DNA of 64,000 nucleotides, taken from Maylandia zebra (lineage: Eukaryota; Chordata; Actinopteri; Cichliformes; Cichlidae). Below, piece by piece: positions 12,001-22,127 of the stretch. The DNA is taken from assembly GCF_041146795.1 (NCBI RefSeq), contig NC_135175.1, positions 32,364,136 through 32,428,135 of the forward strand. The letters are read 5' to 3'. Below the pieces are notes generated by a model, which worked only from the letters and a program-made list of their open reading frames with translations, was not told where the DNA came from and ran no database searches. The translations under genes and the position numbers were made by a program. Each line of letters opens with the position of its first letter. Position 1 is the stretch's first letter.

Positions 12001-15000
12001 AGCAGGGAGAAAACCGAGCTTGTGTGGGGGGGAAAGCAGACATCAGCATGGACAACACAACAACAAGCAGAGGAAGACAGAGGACTTAAATACACAGAGG
12101 ATAATGAGCGGATGGGAAACAGGTGGGAACACAGCTGGAAGTAATCAGTAACAAGGAGACAAGAGGGAAGCAAAACTGAATACACTGAACCGAGGACAAG
12201 AGACTGTCAAAATAAAACAAGAAACACACTGAGATGCATACTAAGTGACAACAACTTGACACTGAAACAGACATGAGGACACAGAGAGGGGGAGAGACAT
12301 GACCAGCTGGGGAAAATGCAGTACTAGAAATACAAATGACTAAACTAAGAGCAAGGAAACTGAACCATGAAAAGCACTAAATCAAAGCATATTAATGAAA
12401 CCAGAAAACATATAAACACTGTGTCACACATCCAGGACCATGACACACATGAAAAATTATTTACATGTTTATCCAAACATGTTTTTCTTAGGTAGGATTA
12501 GGATTCAGACATCTCCACCAGGCTCAGTATTCATCTGTGGTTCAAAGCAAAGTCATTCACAGAATTTCTTAAGATATTTTATTTCAGTGGGTTTTACTTC
12601 TTAAAAATGTGTTTTTGCTTCTGTGTTATTTCAGCCTCAGTTATCAGTAGCTACACTGAAACAACGCTCCCCTGCTCGTCTTCAAACACTTCTCTGAGAA
12701 AACTCCTTTGGAGATTCAACCACGGTCAGATCATCCTGACAAAGACTGGGCCTGATGCTAAATACACAGTGTCAGAGAGGTGGAAGCAGCATGTGAGAGG
12801 TGTGTCAGAGTCAGGCAGCCTCACACTGCAGAACTTATCTGCAGATCAGGAGGGAACATACACATGTGAACTCAGTGATGCTTCGGAGACAATAACGACT
12901 AATATCTTTGTGAAGCTAAATCAAGGTAAGATTAATTAGGAATTTGTAACTTATATGAGAAAAAGCTGTTATCACCTGTTATTACATGTGTAACTTGCAA
13001 AAACAAATAAATCATCCAGAGAAAAATAATTAGTCTCTCACCTTTAAGGGAACTCAACCAATATTGAAAGTGCCATAGGATGGGTGTTTGCAGTGGTTCT
13101 GGTTGGAGCAGCAGTCGCTGGTTTGGTATTGTTCTGTAAAAAGAAAAGAGGTAAAAGGACATTACTGTACTTGTTTGTGGCGTGCATGTGCAGTTGCTTG
13201 TTCCCCTTTGACCTAGCACTTTCTCTTGTTCATGTGACCACATGGCCTTCTTTCTTTAATGTGATGATTTAATTAAGTTTATTTTTTGGTATTTATGAGT
13301 ATGTCTATGATTCTATGAAGAAAAAATAAGCATAAACCCTCATTATTTACAGATAAGAAACTATGTTCATCAGAGTGTCCCAAGCTTTCCATCTCTTCCG
13401 GAAGAAGGGCCAATTTTTATGCTCCTGAGTTCGCCAACTTCTAAAGAGTTGGTTTCTAGTTTTGTGAACGCTTTTTCAGAGCATTTGAGTTTGGTTTGCA
13501 AATTGGAGATGATGTGTGGGATCAATTCTTATTCTATAAATGAAACACATCAGTTAATTCAATTTAAAGTGCTTCATAGACTTCATTACTGAAAAACTAA
13601 ATTCCTTCTTCAAGTCCAGTATGTGATCGGTGTAAACTTGGCTGCAGTGGAATCTTTTGTCTTATTTGTGTGTTTTGCCCTCACTGTTGTGCTGTCTGTT
13701 TTGTTTTGTTATATTTCAGTACATCACAGAAACAACAAAGAAAGATCTAAAAGCAGCTTAGCAGCAAAAAAGCAAACTTTATGAAAACTAATATTTGTGT
13801 CATTCTCAAAACCTTTGGCCACGACTGTACTGGTCCTTATCGGTGGAAATTATGGGTGCTCCACGCCAACTGTGCAGGAATAAAATATAAAGAGTAAGAC
13901 AACAGGGATAAATAAAAAAACAGGAGAAATATATACAATGAAGTGCAATTTAAACAAACATCTATCAGTTCCTGATGACTGAAACTGATCAGTACATTGC
14001 AGGAAGATGGAACGAAAAGGCAGAAAAAACACAAACAACAAAGGTGCACCGTAATTCGGTTGTGCCGCTGCTCATGTTCATATATTTTTACAGTAGAGGC
14101 TACTGTAATGGCGCTGTAGTGGACTGCTTATGTCTCATTTGTTAAAACAGCTCATTCTCTTATGAAAAAATGCCACAAGATTACGGACACTGGTATTTGA
14201 AAATGCATGGTGGTAAATAAAAAGTTATTTTGTCACAGTTTGATTCACCAACATCTAGAGCAGACGTAGTTCCGTTTTCAAATTCACGTTAGGGCTGATG
14301 TGTTATATCTCACAACAGGAAATTTCACAAATGTGAACTCAGGAAGTTTCTGTCTTGACCATGATAAGCAAGCTTGCTTCACTGTAGTCACGCTCCTAAC
14401 AGTTGCCCAAGTTCCTGAGCACATAATCACCAAGTCATCTTACAGAAGGTTAAAAAATGTTCCACCTTAATGCTGTAACAATAGCTGTGAGACATCTTTT
14501 AACACTTCTGCTGTCAAATTGTTCCCTGGTCTGAAAATGAATGCAATCTAAATGCAGAAGGGTTTAGTATTATATGAACATTCACTGAATTCAAATTAGG
14601 AAAAAGATTTGAATGTCATTTTGTCAAAAGACTGAAACGGTGGTGCTGCTTTGTACTGTCCCATTGAGAAATAAAACATGCATAAAGTGTATGAAGGCTG
14701 CCAAATTCCAAAGTGTCTGATTGTCAAATGTAGCTAAGCTATCAATTAGAAAATCCTTTGGCACCTTGTTGTTGAGTTATCATGTTCACATAGTTGGATG
14801 TCCACACATCCTGACACCTGAAAAAGACTTTCAGGCTGTCTTGAAGTGACTCTGCAAACTGCTAAGTGATTCAGGAAGGGAAAGCAGGTTCTCCACCTGC
14901 AGTGTGTATAGTGCAGGAGGAGCGCTGGTGACGTCAACTGGGGATATTGTCCTCAGCCATAAAAGGATGCAGTGCCTACTCTTGGTCAGGGATGAGTTGC

Positions 15001-16493
15001 TGCACAAGTGGAGGAGTTTAAGTATCTCAGGGTGTTTTTCAGGAGTGAGTGGAGCGGGTGATCGACAGATGGATTGGTGCTGTGGCTGCAGTGATGTGGA
15101 TGTAGGGAGAGCTCAGTGGAAGAGCGAAGCTCTTGATTTTACAGGTCAATCTGCGTCTCTAACCTCACCTATGGTCACAAGCTTTAGATAGTGACCAGAA
15201 GAATCATGGACACAAGCAGCAGAAATCAGCTTCCTCCAAAGGGTGGCCTGCCTCTCCCTTAGAGATAGGATGTGGAGTTTCACTAGGGCATTGTTCAGGG
15301 CATGTCCCACCGGGAGGAGGCCTTGTGACAGACCGAGGGAGCCCTGGAGAGAGATCTCTCAGCCGAGATATAATCCTGATTGTTGGATCCACAAAAAATA
15401 ATTTTTGTTTCTTTATTTTAATTAACAAGAAATACAAAAAAAATAAATAAATAAATTGACAAAATAAAATAATAGTGTTGGGTCTGCGCTTAACAGGCCC
15501 GCTAGTTTAGAGACTTATCACGCATGAAGAAAGCAAGACGAATAGCTTAACCGGTTTTTACTTGCTAGCAAGGGGAACCCGCTCGGTAGCACCTCTGCCC
15601 TCGGTGTCAGACCACTCCAAAGAACCAGCACCCCCTGCAGCCTTAAAAGCCAGTCATAAAACTGAGGCACTGAGTGTGTGTGGATGTGGGTGTTTTTGTG
15701 TGAGTTCCTGGGTCATCTCCCCTCACCCTGTATATGGCTCAACCCTTTTTTAACAGTCTCACCATACACAAGCACAGGCGAGGACATAAAGGACAGGAAG
15801 TAAAACATCCTCACTAAATAAGGACAGATAATCTTCACATACTTTTTGTTTTTGAAGGCCTGCCAAATGCTATGCTATCATTTTTCTGTAAAGCAAATTG
15901 GGTATGCATAAAGTTACCTTATCTTACCTAGGATGTCTGCAGTTAAACACTATAATGTTAAGTACACATGCCCGTGTATTTAACATTCAAGCACACAAAA
16001 CAAACACGTATATTACTACTGACATGCCTGCACTGCTGAATTGTGCATTGTGTTTATTCTTTCATGGACGATGTCTTATGAATGCAAAAATGTTTCTCAG
16101 GTCAACAAGAAAACCACAGAAGGTCAAAGTCCGTTAATAATGTGTAAGTATCCTAAACATTACTACAGAGGAGCCTACTTCTGTTTGCTCTGATCGTTTT
16201 CTAAAGTTGATATGTTATATTTTTAAAAATGAAATGAGTGAAATTAAATTTTCTGCTTATTTGCGTCAAAGATTAAAATGAACTGCAGATGTGCTGGAAG
16301 TAGAATTCATCAACATCCATCATATGAAAGCATAAAACGTGATATGAATATGTGAGAAAATCAAACAGCTGGTTTGTCTGACTGACCTCTAAACCAATTT
16401 TTTTTCTTCCTGTCGTTTAACAGAGATGCTGAATTGCAAGAACTCAGTGGAGACGATTCTAATCTTAGAAAAAAAAACCCAAACAGAACCTGA
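9096..16493 (+). CDS. hhla2: HHLA2-like B7-family immune surface protein, gene 1 (V-C-V-TM)
   Basis: Predicted type I membrane protein of the B7/butyrophilin group; HHLA2 in mammals is a T-cell and NK-cell checkpoint ligand, and the fish role is inferred. Exons: 9096-9168 signal peptide (ATGAGCACG start), 10298-10612 IgV, 10887-11153 IgC-like, 12635-12925 second IgV, 13049-13150 transmembrane, 16101-16143 and 16424-16493 cytoplasmic tail. The first six junctions but the last are phase 1 and the last is phase 2, giving 386 residues. V1 has CMLPC, IHWF, RTSLF and DEGRYKCH; the C domain has TCSSEGLYPKP; V2 has LPCSS, LLWRF and EGTYTCEL; the TM exon ends CKKKR. The V-C-V order and the V1 motif VHS(F/Y)Y..D...QD.R match HHLA2. 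An alternative terminal exon at 13720-13784 would give 370 residues. Confidence 0.85.
9267..9690 (-). mobile_element. Truncated hAT copy related to 1155-2537, in intron 1 of gene 1
   Basis: Starts cagggctggactggccattg, matching the minus-strand right end of the nested hAT at 1155-2537. Further in, 9540-9690 matches reversed segments of that element (the gatcagctgat and gaaatacttttctttc blocks, then atctgatgtaaaatgtatag). The middle is deleted and the far terminus is missing. Confidence 0.65.
11793..12445. repeat. Dispersed repeat in intron 3 of gene 1
   Basis: An A-rich, G/A-skewed block beginning tgtcagacacacattgtctt and ending atccaggaccatgaca, so its ends are weakly inverted (TGTCA...TGACA). 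The purine-rich interior resembles a common interspersed repeat of teleosts with a 'ggaccatgaca' end. Superfamily not determined. Confidence 0.45.
13720..13784 (+). other. hhla2: Alternative terminal exon of HHLA2-like gene 1
   Basis: A good acceptor (tgttatatttcag) precedes a segment that joins the TM exon in phase 1 and encodes about 20 basic residues with HHRNNKERSKSS before TGA at 13782-13784. Its sequence weakly resembles the distal tail exon at 16101 (QQENHRRSKSV), suggesting either a duplicated tail exon or an alternative end. Transcript data would decide. Confidence 0.4.
13785..16100. other. Repeat-rich intron between TM and distal tail exons of gene 1
   Basis: In gene 3 the equivalent interval is only 78 bp, so most of this is likely inserted DNA. 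It includes an RTE-like LINE fragment (14985-15370). The block 15475-15850 is unlike its surroundings and may be another mobile fragment, but I could not classify it. Confidence 0.4.
14985..15370 (+). mobile_element. Degenerate RTE-like LINE fragment
   Basis: Reads as a decayed ORF2 C-terminus: a segment giving 'sQSASLTSPMVTS', then agcagcagaaatcagcttcctccaaagggtggcc, equivalent to the fish LINE motif IQAAEMSFLRRVAGLSLRDR, then a region like 'RARPTGRRP' from catgtcccaccgggaggagg. Frameshifts and stops break it. RTE/Rex3 assignment is from memory of similar fish elements. Confidence 0.55.
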
Positions 16494-16770
16494 CCAACCA
16501 ACAACTGTTTAGGACAGTTGGGACCACATTAAAGGGAAAAAACAGAAGGATACTATTAATTTAAAAGAGCTAAATGTTGAAAGTAAAACTAAAATATTTT
16601 TCTTAAATAATGTCCAAATGTTGGAAATGTATTTGAAATACCTCAGTGAAAAGAAATTGAAATAATTGTCTAGATAATCATAAAAAGTGTACAGTTAGCC
16701 GGAAGGGAGGGGGGGGGAACCAGCTACAATCTGGGTTTGGAGTTTTGTTGCTGTTCCTTTTTTTCTTTGT

Positions 16771-16773
<3 letters not shown>

Positions 16774-16826
<53 letters not shown>
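16774..16826. repeat. (TA)n microsatellite, left part
   Basis: Uninterrupted TA array directly abutting the R4/Rex6-like LINE fragment; it continues in pieces at 17729-17758 and 19435-19498. Confidence 0.95.
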
Positions 16827-16829
<3 letters not shown>

Positions 16830-17722
16830 CTGACCGAGTGCTCAGTGAATACCTCAGGCAGCAGAAACCCAAGAAAGAGGAGGGAGACGAGGAACCATCA
16901 TGGAAGGACAGAGCCCTGCACGGTATGTACCACCGGCAGATAGAGGAGGTGGCTGATATCAGAAATCCTACCAGTGGCTGGACAAAGCTGGACTGAAAGA
17001 CAGCACAGAGGCACTAATCATGGCAGCACAAGAACAAGCTCTGAGCACAAGATCCATAGAGGCTGGGGTCTATCACACCAGGCAAGACCCCAGGTGCAGG
17101 CTGTGTAAAGATGCCCCAGAGACAATCCAGCACATAACAGCAGGGTGCAAGATGCTAGCAGGCAAGGCATACATGGAACGCCATAACCAAGTGGCCGGCA
17201 TAGTGTACAGGAACATCTGTGCCGAGTATAACCTGGAAGTCCCGAGGTCAAAATGGGAGATGCCCCCAAGGGTGGTGGAGAATGACCGAGCTAAGATCCT
17301 GTGGGACTTCCAGATACAGACGGACAAAATGGTGGTGGCTAACCAACCGGACATAGTGGTGGTAGACAAACAGAAGAAGACGGCCGTAGTGATCGATGTA
17401 GCGGTTCCGAATGACAGCAATATCAGGAAGAAGGAACACGAGAAGCTGGAGAAATACCAAGGGCTCAGAGAAGAGCTCGAGAGGATGTGGAGGGTGAAGG
17501 TAACGGTGGTCCCCGTGGTAATCGGAGCACTAGGTGCGGTGACTCCCAAGATAGGCGAGTGGCTCCAGCAGATCCCGGGAACAACATCGGAGATCTCTGT
17601 CCAGAAGAGCGCAGTCCTGGGAACAGCTAAGATACTGCGCAGGACCCTCAAGCTCCCAGGCCTCTGGTAGAGGACCCGAGCTTGAAGGATAAACCGCCCG
17701 CAGGGGCGTGCTGGGTGTTTTT

Positions 17723-17728
<6 letters not shown>
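16827..17728 (+). mobile_element. 5'-truncated R4/Rex6-like LINE inserted in a (TA)n array
   Basis: Carries only the C-terminal part of a site-specific-type non-LTR retrotransposon: a CCHC knuckle then a restriction-enzyme-like endonuclease, the layout of the R2/R4 group rather than APE-type LINEs. After the stop comes a short UTR ending in a T run and then (TA)n. TA repeats lie on both sides, so the array was probably the target. A reverse-oriented fragment of the same 3' end is at 63614-63667. Confidence 0.75.
16963..17670 (+). pseudogene. R4/Rex6-like LINE ORF C-terminus: CCHC knuckle and RLE endonuclease
   Basis: Encodes about 235 residues to a TAG stop after LPGLW. CRLC-KDAPETIQHITAGC is the CCHC zinc knuckle that precedes the nuclease in R2/R4-type elements. 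The nuclease core is QPDIVVVD followed by VVIDVAVP, the PD-(x)n-D arrangement of restriction-like endonucleases that nick the target. Upstream, 16830-16962 continues the same protein (ending EEVADI) in another frame, so a one-base shift near 16960 breaks the reading. Reverse transcriptase is missing through 5' truncation; the fragment cannot retrotranspose. Confidence 0.8.

Positions 17729-17758
<30 letters not shown>
17729..17758. repeat. (TA)n microsatellite, middle part
   Basis: TA array between the LINE tail and the left end of the hAT at 17759. Confidence 0.9.
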
Positions 17759-17761
<3 letters not shown>

Positions 17762-19431
17762 GGGTGCAACGATACACAAAATTCACGGTTCGGTTCGGTT
17801 CCATACTTTGGTGTCACGGTTCGATATTTTTTCGATACAAAAAAATGTTCATGCATTTTTAATTTGTCATTTATTAAAATTATAAATATATATTTTAACT
17901 CAAAAGTACAGTTTTTAAATTTAACTCTAACCCTTGTGCGTGTTTTTTATTTTGACAGCGAATGCGCACCTGCGGACCACTTATGTGCAGCCCTGGTTAT
18001 TTAGCTCATCATATTGCAGCCACAGAAATTCTTTTGTCCATGAAACCATAAAGCTGCACTTTCTTTTTGCCTTATAGTCTGATTTGTCATAACTTCTCCG
18101 TTTTGTGGTAAGCTTTTCTTTGGCTGTCACTTCTTCACCCTGACCTGTCTTATTTGGCTCAGCAGAACTGAAATGCTTTTACACACGCACTCACATAAGC
18201 TCAGCGATTCTCTGCGCGATCAACCTCTCACATGTGTAAGCTGCGGGAGATTTCACTTGTCATGTTTGCATAGTAAGCTAACGATTAATAAGACGATGTC
18301 AGAGGAATTGGTGCACAAATTATCATCACTCACAGATCAGTGCTGTCGCTCTCTATACACAGTTCGCACGATTGCAAAGTGAAAGCAAAAAAACAAGCGC
18401 AAATTCAAACGCGACTTCAATATGTCACATATTGACAGTGGCTCACCGATGCCAATGACATAATTACCCAGCTACATTTCTGAAAAAATGCAAAAGCATT
18501 GACATATATTTTTCCTACAATAGCCCGACGGGCAGGGAAGAGATAGATTTTGGTAGCCCGACTGAAAAAAATCGCTAGCTCCAGGACGTCAGGCTAGCGA
18601 TATTGCAAGCCCTGTATCTGATTGAGGAATCACTCATCTTTGGAAAAGAGAGTTTATTACAGAGAAATGGCTCTTTCCAAAATAAAAGCTATACTATCCG
18701 CTTCTTCTGGGCTATATTCTCAGCAGCATAAGGAGAATCATGTGCTAACAGCTGTCTAAATGACTCGGCTAAAGTTAGTAGCATGCTTGTTGTTTTTGTC
18801 TGCTTCCACTTGTCTTTGCACTAGGATGATGTCGGCGTAAATGTGCAGTCATATTCGTTGTGTTCCCACTAGTGCTTTCAGGTTAATCTCGTTGAAATGA
18901 CCTTAACGCCACAACACGGAAAATCTCCGTTAACGAGCTACCGCCGATCACTCCGTGCATGGGGCTACACGGCCAACACGTTAACGAGCTAACTGCGCTA
19001 ACACACTAGTTCACACCAATGTAACTGAGCATTGCATGGCACATCCAACATACTGTTTTACTTTAGTCCATGACTCGCTTACCTTCAGGGTCATACGTCA
19101 CATGAAAACCAAAATAATTCCAAACGCCAGATCTGAATGAGGTTCAATTTGCCTGTTGCAAGGAGAGCTTAACTTCTGTCTCGCTAGCTTGCCCTGCGCT
19201 CTTCCTTCTGACTATGCTGTCTGTGTTGAGCGCTCAGTGGATCTGTGCTCGACAGTGCAGCCTAGGCGGAGTAGTCGAACACAGATTCACTGAGCGCTCA
19301 ACACAGACAGCATCGTCAGAAGGAAAATTGATAAAATAAATTACAAATGTTGTATTGTTCGATACATATGCGTACCGAACCGAAAGCACTGTATCAAACG
19401 GTTCAATATCGATACGAATATCGTTGCACCC

Positions 19432-19434
<3 letters not shown>
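17759..19434. mobile_element. Non-autonomous hAT element in the (TA)n array
   Basis: The left end begins taggggtgcaacgatac and the right end is ..atatcgttgcacccccta-type, giving an inverted terminal repeat TAGGGGTGCAACGAT. Subterminal cggttcggttcggtt repeats and their reverse (gtaccgaaccgaaa) follow. Flanks are (TA)n on both sides, consistent with an 8-bp duplication atatatat, although the repeat makes that uninformative. No transposase is recognised; the interior has a long hairpin near its right end (19201-19324). Confidence 0.8.
19201..19324. repeat. Long inverted repeat inside the hAT
   Basis: Left arm 19201-19253 (cttccttctgactatgctgt onward) and right arm 19274-19324 are reverse complements over about 50 bp with a few mismatches, separated by about 20 bp. 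It could fold as a strong hairpin. Confidence 0.9.
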
Positions 19435-19495
<61 letters not shown>

Positions 19496-19498
19496 CAC
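19435..19498. repeat. (TA)n microsatellite, right part
   Basis: Long TA array with a short ca-rich end (catatacacacaa), following the hAT. Confidence 0.93.
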
Positions 19499-20383
19499 AC
19501 AATGCAGAGTTTGTGTGCTTTTACTGAGAGACACTTATTGTTGGATTTGCAGCTGGTTAGATCCTCATCTGGTGGTCTCAATGGGGACTTTGTGGATCCA
19601 TGCAGGCCACAGAGGAGGAGAAGGAAAGAGCAGGTGTCCAGGTGAAGCTCAGACTGTTTCAGAAGTGTGGGGTAGCTAGTGAGCAACGCTGAGCTTTTCT
19701 GATTGCCTATGTGGAAAATGTCTCAGTGCCTAGATCTTTTCCAAGGAGGGGGATTCTTCTTTCCCTGCCTTCCTTGAATGTGTAGGGCCTGGGTCTCTGA
19801 GACCCTGTCACCTCAGGAGTGCTCATCCATACTCTGCAGTTCTTTCTGACATCTGTCTTTAGAAAAAATACAGCAAATATTCAAACCCAAAGTAAAAACG
19901 AGGAGATGTGAGTCACAGATGTGAGAGCTGCCTGCTTCTGTACTCCTGTTCCACCTGCTGTTTTTTTTTAAATGAAGCCTCTAAGAAAATGTCTTTCAGT
20001 CTGTCAGTTCCTGTGTGCTCACTATAATCAATGCTTCATTTGTCAAGTCCCTTTTATTTTAAATATGCTGCCATGTAAAATAAGGTCAACGCTTGACCCT
20101 TCTCGTCATAGCAGTGTAGATCTCGAAAAATACCATTTGTTGCTAGAATTTTAGAAAGGGTTGTGGCTAAGCATCTTAAAAAATACTTAATTGTCCTTCT
20201 TAGTTCTCCACCTCCTTTTTTTGTTTCTCCATCTGTGTTGATGAAACAGCGATACATAGCTGACACCTGTCAGGACAGACCTGTTTGTCTAGATACAGCT
20301 GAGATTAACTACGGCACCAGGAAACGTCTTTTCTCAAATCTCTTTTCTTTTTTGGTGTTTTGGTCCCATGAATTGGAGGAAAC
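19499..20383. other. 5' flank of HHLA2-like gene 2
   Basis: No coding exon recognised. Probably contains the promoter and 5' UTR of the gene starting at 20384. Confidence 0.4.
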
Positions 20384-22127
20384 ATGATGGGCGTCAACTT
20401 TGTTATGGTTTTTGTGACTGTGGTGTTTTTGTGGATGATGACTGTTTCCAAAGGAGGTAAATACGATGTTAACACTCCAACTGTTGTTGCCATGATGCTA
20501 TGACAAATTTTAATACTAACAACTGAAATGTAACTGATTAATTATAATGTTTTTTAGTTAAAAACAATCAACAGAACAAACAGCTGTCATATTCTGGTAT
20601 GTTTCAGGTAACTAAAAAAGTGCTATTGCTGTTATCTTACAAAAATGAAGCCACTGTAGGACTTAGATTGTGTCTAGTATATGTGTGCGTGTGTGTGTGT
20701 GTGCGTGTGTGGGTGTGTGTGTGTGTGTGTGTGAAGAAAAATGTTGTTTGGTTCTCGCCCAGTGATTCAGATGCCACTCATTTTTCCTGATCTAGCATCG
20801 TGAGGTTGATTGACATGTTTACTTTGTGCTGCACTGTGTTGAGCCGAGTTGTAACCAGGTGCTAACAATGGTTTGCAGCTGTTAAGCCTTCCGTGATGAC
20901 AAACACTTTTGGTTTGCTGATGTCTTTGTTTTGTTGCCTCAGGAGCTAATGTGGGTTGCAGAGCTGCTTTTCCTAAACTGAGCTTTTATGTTTTTAATTA
21001 TCTGATGTTTCAGATACTGAAGTATCCTGTGTATTTATGGAAAAATGCATCTTACCGTGCACTTTCCAAAGTGACACTGACATAGTCATCCACTGGCTGC
21101 AGGAAACTGCAGGAAACATTCATGTCCACTCATTCTACCACAACCAAGACCAGCCCGCACTTCAGGACAAGCATTTCAGAGGCAGGACTTCACTATTCAA
21201 CAACCAAATCTCCAGAGGAAATGCTTCACTCCTGCTGATGTGGGCAGATGTTCATGATGAAGGCAGATACAAATGCTATACCAGCACCATCACAGGAAAC
21301 AAGGAATCGTTTATAAACCTTGAAGTAAATGGTATGGAGTAAAATATGAATATAATAGCACATGAAATAAAAATACAGAAGAATATAAGACAAAATCGTG
21401 AGCATTCAGGTTATACTTTTTTAATTGATGAGTTTCTCTTCATATTTAGTGAAAATTCGTTGAACTTACACTTAAAGCCTGCAGCTCTGAGTCAATATTG
21501 TAACTGTAAGTTGCAATTCATTATGTCTATATATAGCAGGCAAGAAATAAAGCTGATTGTAACATGAGAAATTTGAATACACTTTTGCAGCTCCAGTACA
21601 AGAAGTCAATCTTCAGCAAGTAGGAAACACGATGAACTGCAGCTCAGAGGGAATCTTCCCTGAACCCCAGTTAATCTGGTCCACCAGCCCTCCATCCAAT
21701 GTGTCGCTCCAGTATGAAACCACAGTCCAGCAGACAGAACAGCAGCTTTACAACATCAGCAGTTCTCTGATACTTTCAGACAGTGATAAAGATTCTGTTT
21801 TTAGCTGTAACATCAGCACTCGTAGAAACTGGAGGAACGCAACTTTAAGTGAACAAGGTGAGTCTGGAAACCAGCAAATCAAATAGGTGTGCAGAGTGCT
21901 AGTTATTTACTTTACTTTACAATTACTCATTCATCAACACGCAAAAATGTGTCAGTTATTTATAAAATGTTTATCATAAATATACATCCGACAGTTTAAA
22001 TGAAAAATAATCTTTCAATTTAGGGAATGTTGTCCCTGTTAGAGGCTTCAGAGGAGGAGTCTTTGCAGCTTTTTTGGTCGTGGCAGCAGCTGGTCTGGCA
22101 CTGTACTGCAAATGGAAAAGAAGTTAA
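20384..22127 (+). CDS. hhla2: HHLA2-like protein gene 2, short form (V-C-TM, second V absent)
   Basis: Exons: 20384-20456 signal peptide (ATGATGGGCG start), 21014-21331 IgV, 21591-21857 IgC-like, 22024-22127 transmembrane plus stop; all junctions phase 1; 253 residues. V1 has CILPC, IHWL, FRGRTSLF and DEGRYKCY; the C domain has NCSSEGIFPEP and FSCNIST; the TM helix is followed by CKWKRS and TAA. The second V exon of genes 1 and 3 is absent: only 166 bp separate the C and TM exons. The donor that ends the TM exon in the other copies (AAAAGAG/gtaaaa) reads AAAAGAAGttaaa here, so reading runs to a stop after four basic-tail residues. Likely a surface protein with almost no cytoplasmic tail, or a decaying copy; every exon before that is intact. 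Confidence 0.82.
20682..20733. repeat. (GT)n microsatellite in intron 1 of gene 2
   Basis: Imperfect gtgtgcgtgtgt array. Confidence 0.9.

Noticed and set aside
9096-16493. Endogenous retrovirus link suggested by the name HHLA2 (HERV-H LTR-associating)
   Set aside because: The name reflects the human locus; these genes are identified by Ig-domain sequence, and no retroviral sequence is needed or seen at them.
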